Positions 5,414 to 6,441 of a stretch of 6,441 nt of DNA are shown in pieces. Source of the DNA: Bdellovibrio sp. (GTDB taxonomy: Bacteria; Bdellovibrionota; Bdellovibrionia; Bdellovibrionales; Bdellovibrionaceae); NCBI GenBank assembly GCA_017745015.1, contig JAGIAF010000193.1:1-6441 (forward strand), written 5' to 3'. The notes beneath the pieces are model-generated. The model was not told the DNA's origin. It saw only the letters and a list, made by a program, of their open reading frames with translations, and searched no databases. A program made the position numbers and the translations under genes. Position 1 is the first letter of the stretch, and each line of letters starts with the position of its first letter.

Positions 5414-5914
5414 AGCCACGTATGACTCCGGCAAGCCCGAAGCGCGTGCGCCTCGTACCAAAGCTTCCAAATAACGGTCACTCACAGGACCGTCAAGACT
5501 GCGGCGGTTGGGTGACGTTACAAAGGCCGTCGCTTCGAAATCTTGCCCATTAACTGTAACACGCAAAGTTGTTTCCACGGACATCCCGGTCACAACACCT
5601 TCTTTGTGTTGAATGATGGGCCATTCTTTCGCTGGAATCTCAAACAGTCTTCCAAAAACAGAAGAGCCTTCTTTTTCAGCTAATCCAGCGACACGTCCGC
5701 CCCACCAGCGCGATGGAAAGTCAAAAATCAAATCAACACCCTTGGCTTCAGCGACTTGGCCTTCAGGCAAAGTGAAGAACTGATAACTGTGCTCTTCCGC
5801 CCAAATTTCAAAAGCTTGGCGATCCAACACTCCCGAATACGCAAAATACAGTCTGCTTCCACCATCTTTAATTTGATCTCTTGCTTGCATCACTTTTCCA
5901 TAATGGGCGTCCAT
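5390..5914 (-). CDS. Gamma-glutamylcyclotransferase-like (AIG2/GGCT fold) protein
   Basis: A 174-residue cytoplasmic protein with the layout of GGCT-like enzymes, which release 5-oxoproline from gamma-glutamyl compounds. The N-terminal strand LYFAYSGVLD (22-31) occupies the position of the family's YGSN substrate loop. The core includes GGRVAGL (72-78) and VFGRLFEIP (86-94). HKEG (103-106) supplies the probable catalytic Glu105. The C-terminal helix SDRYLEALVRGARASGLPESYV (from 145) is typical of the family. The loop reads YSGV instead of YGSN, so substrate specificity may differ or activity may be altered. The ATG at 5914 is supported by AAGGA (5921-5925) at 6-nt spacing. The nearest -10-like element is GATAAT (5938-5943), without a good -35. 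The gene is convergent with, and overlaps, the YdeI-like gene. Confidence 0.8.
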   Translation of the reverse strand: MDAHYGKVMQARDQIKDGGSRLYFAYSGVLDRQAFEIWAEEHSYQFFTLPEGQVAEAKGVDLIFDFPSRWWGGRVAGLAEKEGSSVFGRLFEIPAKEWPIIQHKEGVVTGMSVETTLRVTVNGQDFEATAFVTSPNRRSLDGPVSDRYLEALVRGARASGLPESYVASLPAKAR

Positions 5915-5959
5915 ACAGGTTCCTTAATCTCTTTACAATTATCAGCCCTACGATGACAT

Positions 5960-5992
5960 AGCTGGCCGATTTTGACCAGCTCTGAGCTCAGA
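5960..5992. repeat. Tandem palindromes in the divergent spacer
   Basis: Two adjoining inverted repeats: AGCTGG (5960-5965) with CCAGCT (5976-5981), 10 nt apart, and the perfect 12-bp palindrome TCTGAGCTCAGA (5981-5992). They sit about 45-75 bp upstream of the GGCT-like start and between the divergent genes, where a dimeric repressor or activator could bind. No known regulator is indicated. Confidence 0.4.
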
Positions 5993-6066
5993 AATTGCCG
6001 AGAATTTATGTGTCAAAAAGTTCGACGAATATCTACGGCACACGTAAACTGCCTACACACTCAAGT

Positions 6067-6091
6067 GGTCTTCAGATCCTAATATAAGACC
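6067..6091. repeat. Inverted repeat GGTCTT/AAGACC
   Basis: Six-base perfect arms (6067-6072, 6086-6091) separated by 13 nt that include TAATAT. It lies about 50 bp upstream of the GTG of the right-edge secreted protein. TATAAG (6083-6088) could be a -10 but has no acceptable -35. It may be an operator or chance. Confidence 0.2.
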
Positions 6092-6142
6092 TCTGATCAC
6101 TGGTACAGATTTCGCACTTAAGAACCTCTAAAGAAGGTCGCG

Positions 6143-6441
6143 GTGGAGCTGATCAAAAAACAATTACTGCTAATGATACTTATCGTAGGGGGATTAAGTT
6201 CTCCCCTTATGGGACATGCTGCACCCCAATCCACCCCTAAAGGTTTATTTGAAGAAGACAGTCTTTTAGAACTCGAAATTCAATCAGACTTCCCTTACCG
6301 ATCTTACAAAGGCCACGAAGAAAAAGAAGAAAATTCTCCAGAGCTGTTCCCTGAGTATGAAGGAAAGATCTTTGTAAAGGGCCTTCCGGAATCCATTCCC
6401 GTTAAAATCAAAGCTCGGGGTATGTCTAAACTGTATTTATG
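6143..6441 (+). CDS. Secreted protein, N-terminal part (truncated by window edge)
   Basis: Translation from GTG 6143 gives an in-frame 99 codons to the window end. Residues 1-25 look like a Sec signal peptide (VELIKKQLLLMILIVGG, then a Ser/Gly/Ala region ending GHAA). The mature part starts APQSTPKGLFEEDSLLELEI and continues with an acidic stretch (HEEKEENSPELFPEYEG). It then reaches GLPESIPVKIKARGMSK. The pattern LFxxDxLLELxI followed by a PVKxKARG block resembles a family of secreted proteins of unknown function seen in deltaproteobacteria and Bacteroidetes; this is from memory and needs a database check. The start is chosen because AAGG (6134-6137) lies 5 nt upstream and a stop in frame occurs at 6119-6121. 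ATG 6173 is an alternative that would shorten the signal peptide. Lack of a lipobox Cys suggests periplasmic or extracellular release. Confidence 0.7.
   Translation, partial: MELIKKQLLLMILIVGGLSSPLMGHAAPQSTPKGLFEEDSLLELEIQSDFPYRSYKGHEEKEENSPELFPEYEGKIFVKGLPESIPVKIKARGMSKLYL

Noticed and set aside
5756..5956. Plus-strand frame at 5756-5956
   Set aside because: It is antisense to the GGCT-like gene and runs into its ribosome binding site and spacer; no supporting signals.
1..6441. tRNA, rRNA, CRISPR, insertion sequence or attachment site
   Set aside because: No cloverleaf, rRNA-like stretch, regularly spaced repeat, transposase motif or flanking direct repeats were seen on either strand.

Overview
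The window looks like chromosomal DNA from a predatory or deltaproteobacterium-like Gram-negative, most plausibly a Bdellovibrio relative. This placement is an inference. It rests on the style of the proteins: a FecR-type lipoprotein with Pro/Thr/Ala linkers, an NtrC-type regulator, short lipoproteins paired with secreted orphan proteins, and a single-domain GGCT-like enzyme. It also rests on mid-range base composition and clear AAGGA/GGAG ribosome binding sites. No rRNA, tRNA, CRISPR array or insertion sequence is visible.

Layout. (1) Positions 1-1496, minus strand: a two-gene operon of a FecR-domain lipoprotein followed by the N-terminus of a membrane sensor protein that runs off the left edge. 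The two overlap as TAATG. (2) Positions 1497-1539: a 43-bp divergent intergenic region with overlapping candidate -10 elements. (3) Positions 1540-2772, plus strand: a response regulator with an intact receiver domain, a degenerate sigma-54-type AAA+ module and no DNA-binding domain. It ends in a strong hairpin shared with the convergent gene. (4) Positions 2817-3979, minus strand: a 47-codon lipoprotein gene directly upstream of a 338-residue, cysteine-rich secreted protein of unknown function. (5) Positions 3980-4231: a spacer with a candidate 37-codon ORF and small inverted repeats. (6) Positions 4232-5413, plus strand: a membrane-anchored HNH protein, abutted by a YdeI/OmpD-associated family protein. 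(7) Positions 5390-5914, minus strand: a gamma-glutamylcyclotransferase-like protein whose 3' end overlaps the YdeI-like gene by 24 bp. (8) Positions 5915-6142: a divergent spacer with palindromes but no clear promoter. (9) From 6143, plus strand: the start of a secreted protein that runs off the right edge.

Working together. The left third reads as a signalling locus: an envelope FecR lipoprotein, a membrane sensor and a divergently encoded response regulator that probably acts by protein contact rather than as a classical enhancer-binding activator. The middle is an export pair of unknown role. The HNH/YdeI pair has less host-like codons at its start and could be an acquired defence or mobile-element-derived unit. 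This is speculative. The most notable signals are the pseudo-NtrC regulator, the short lipoprotein gene and the membrane-tethered HNH protein.
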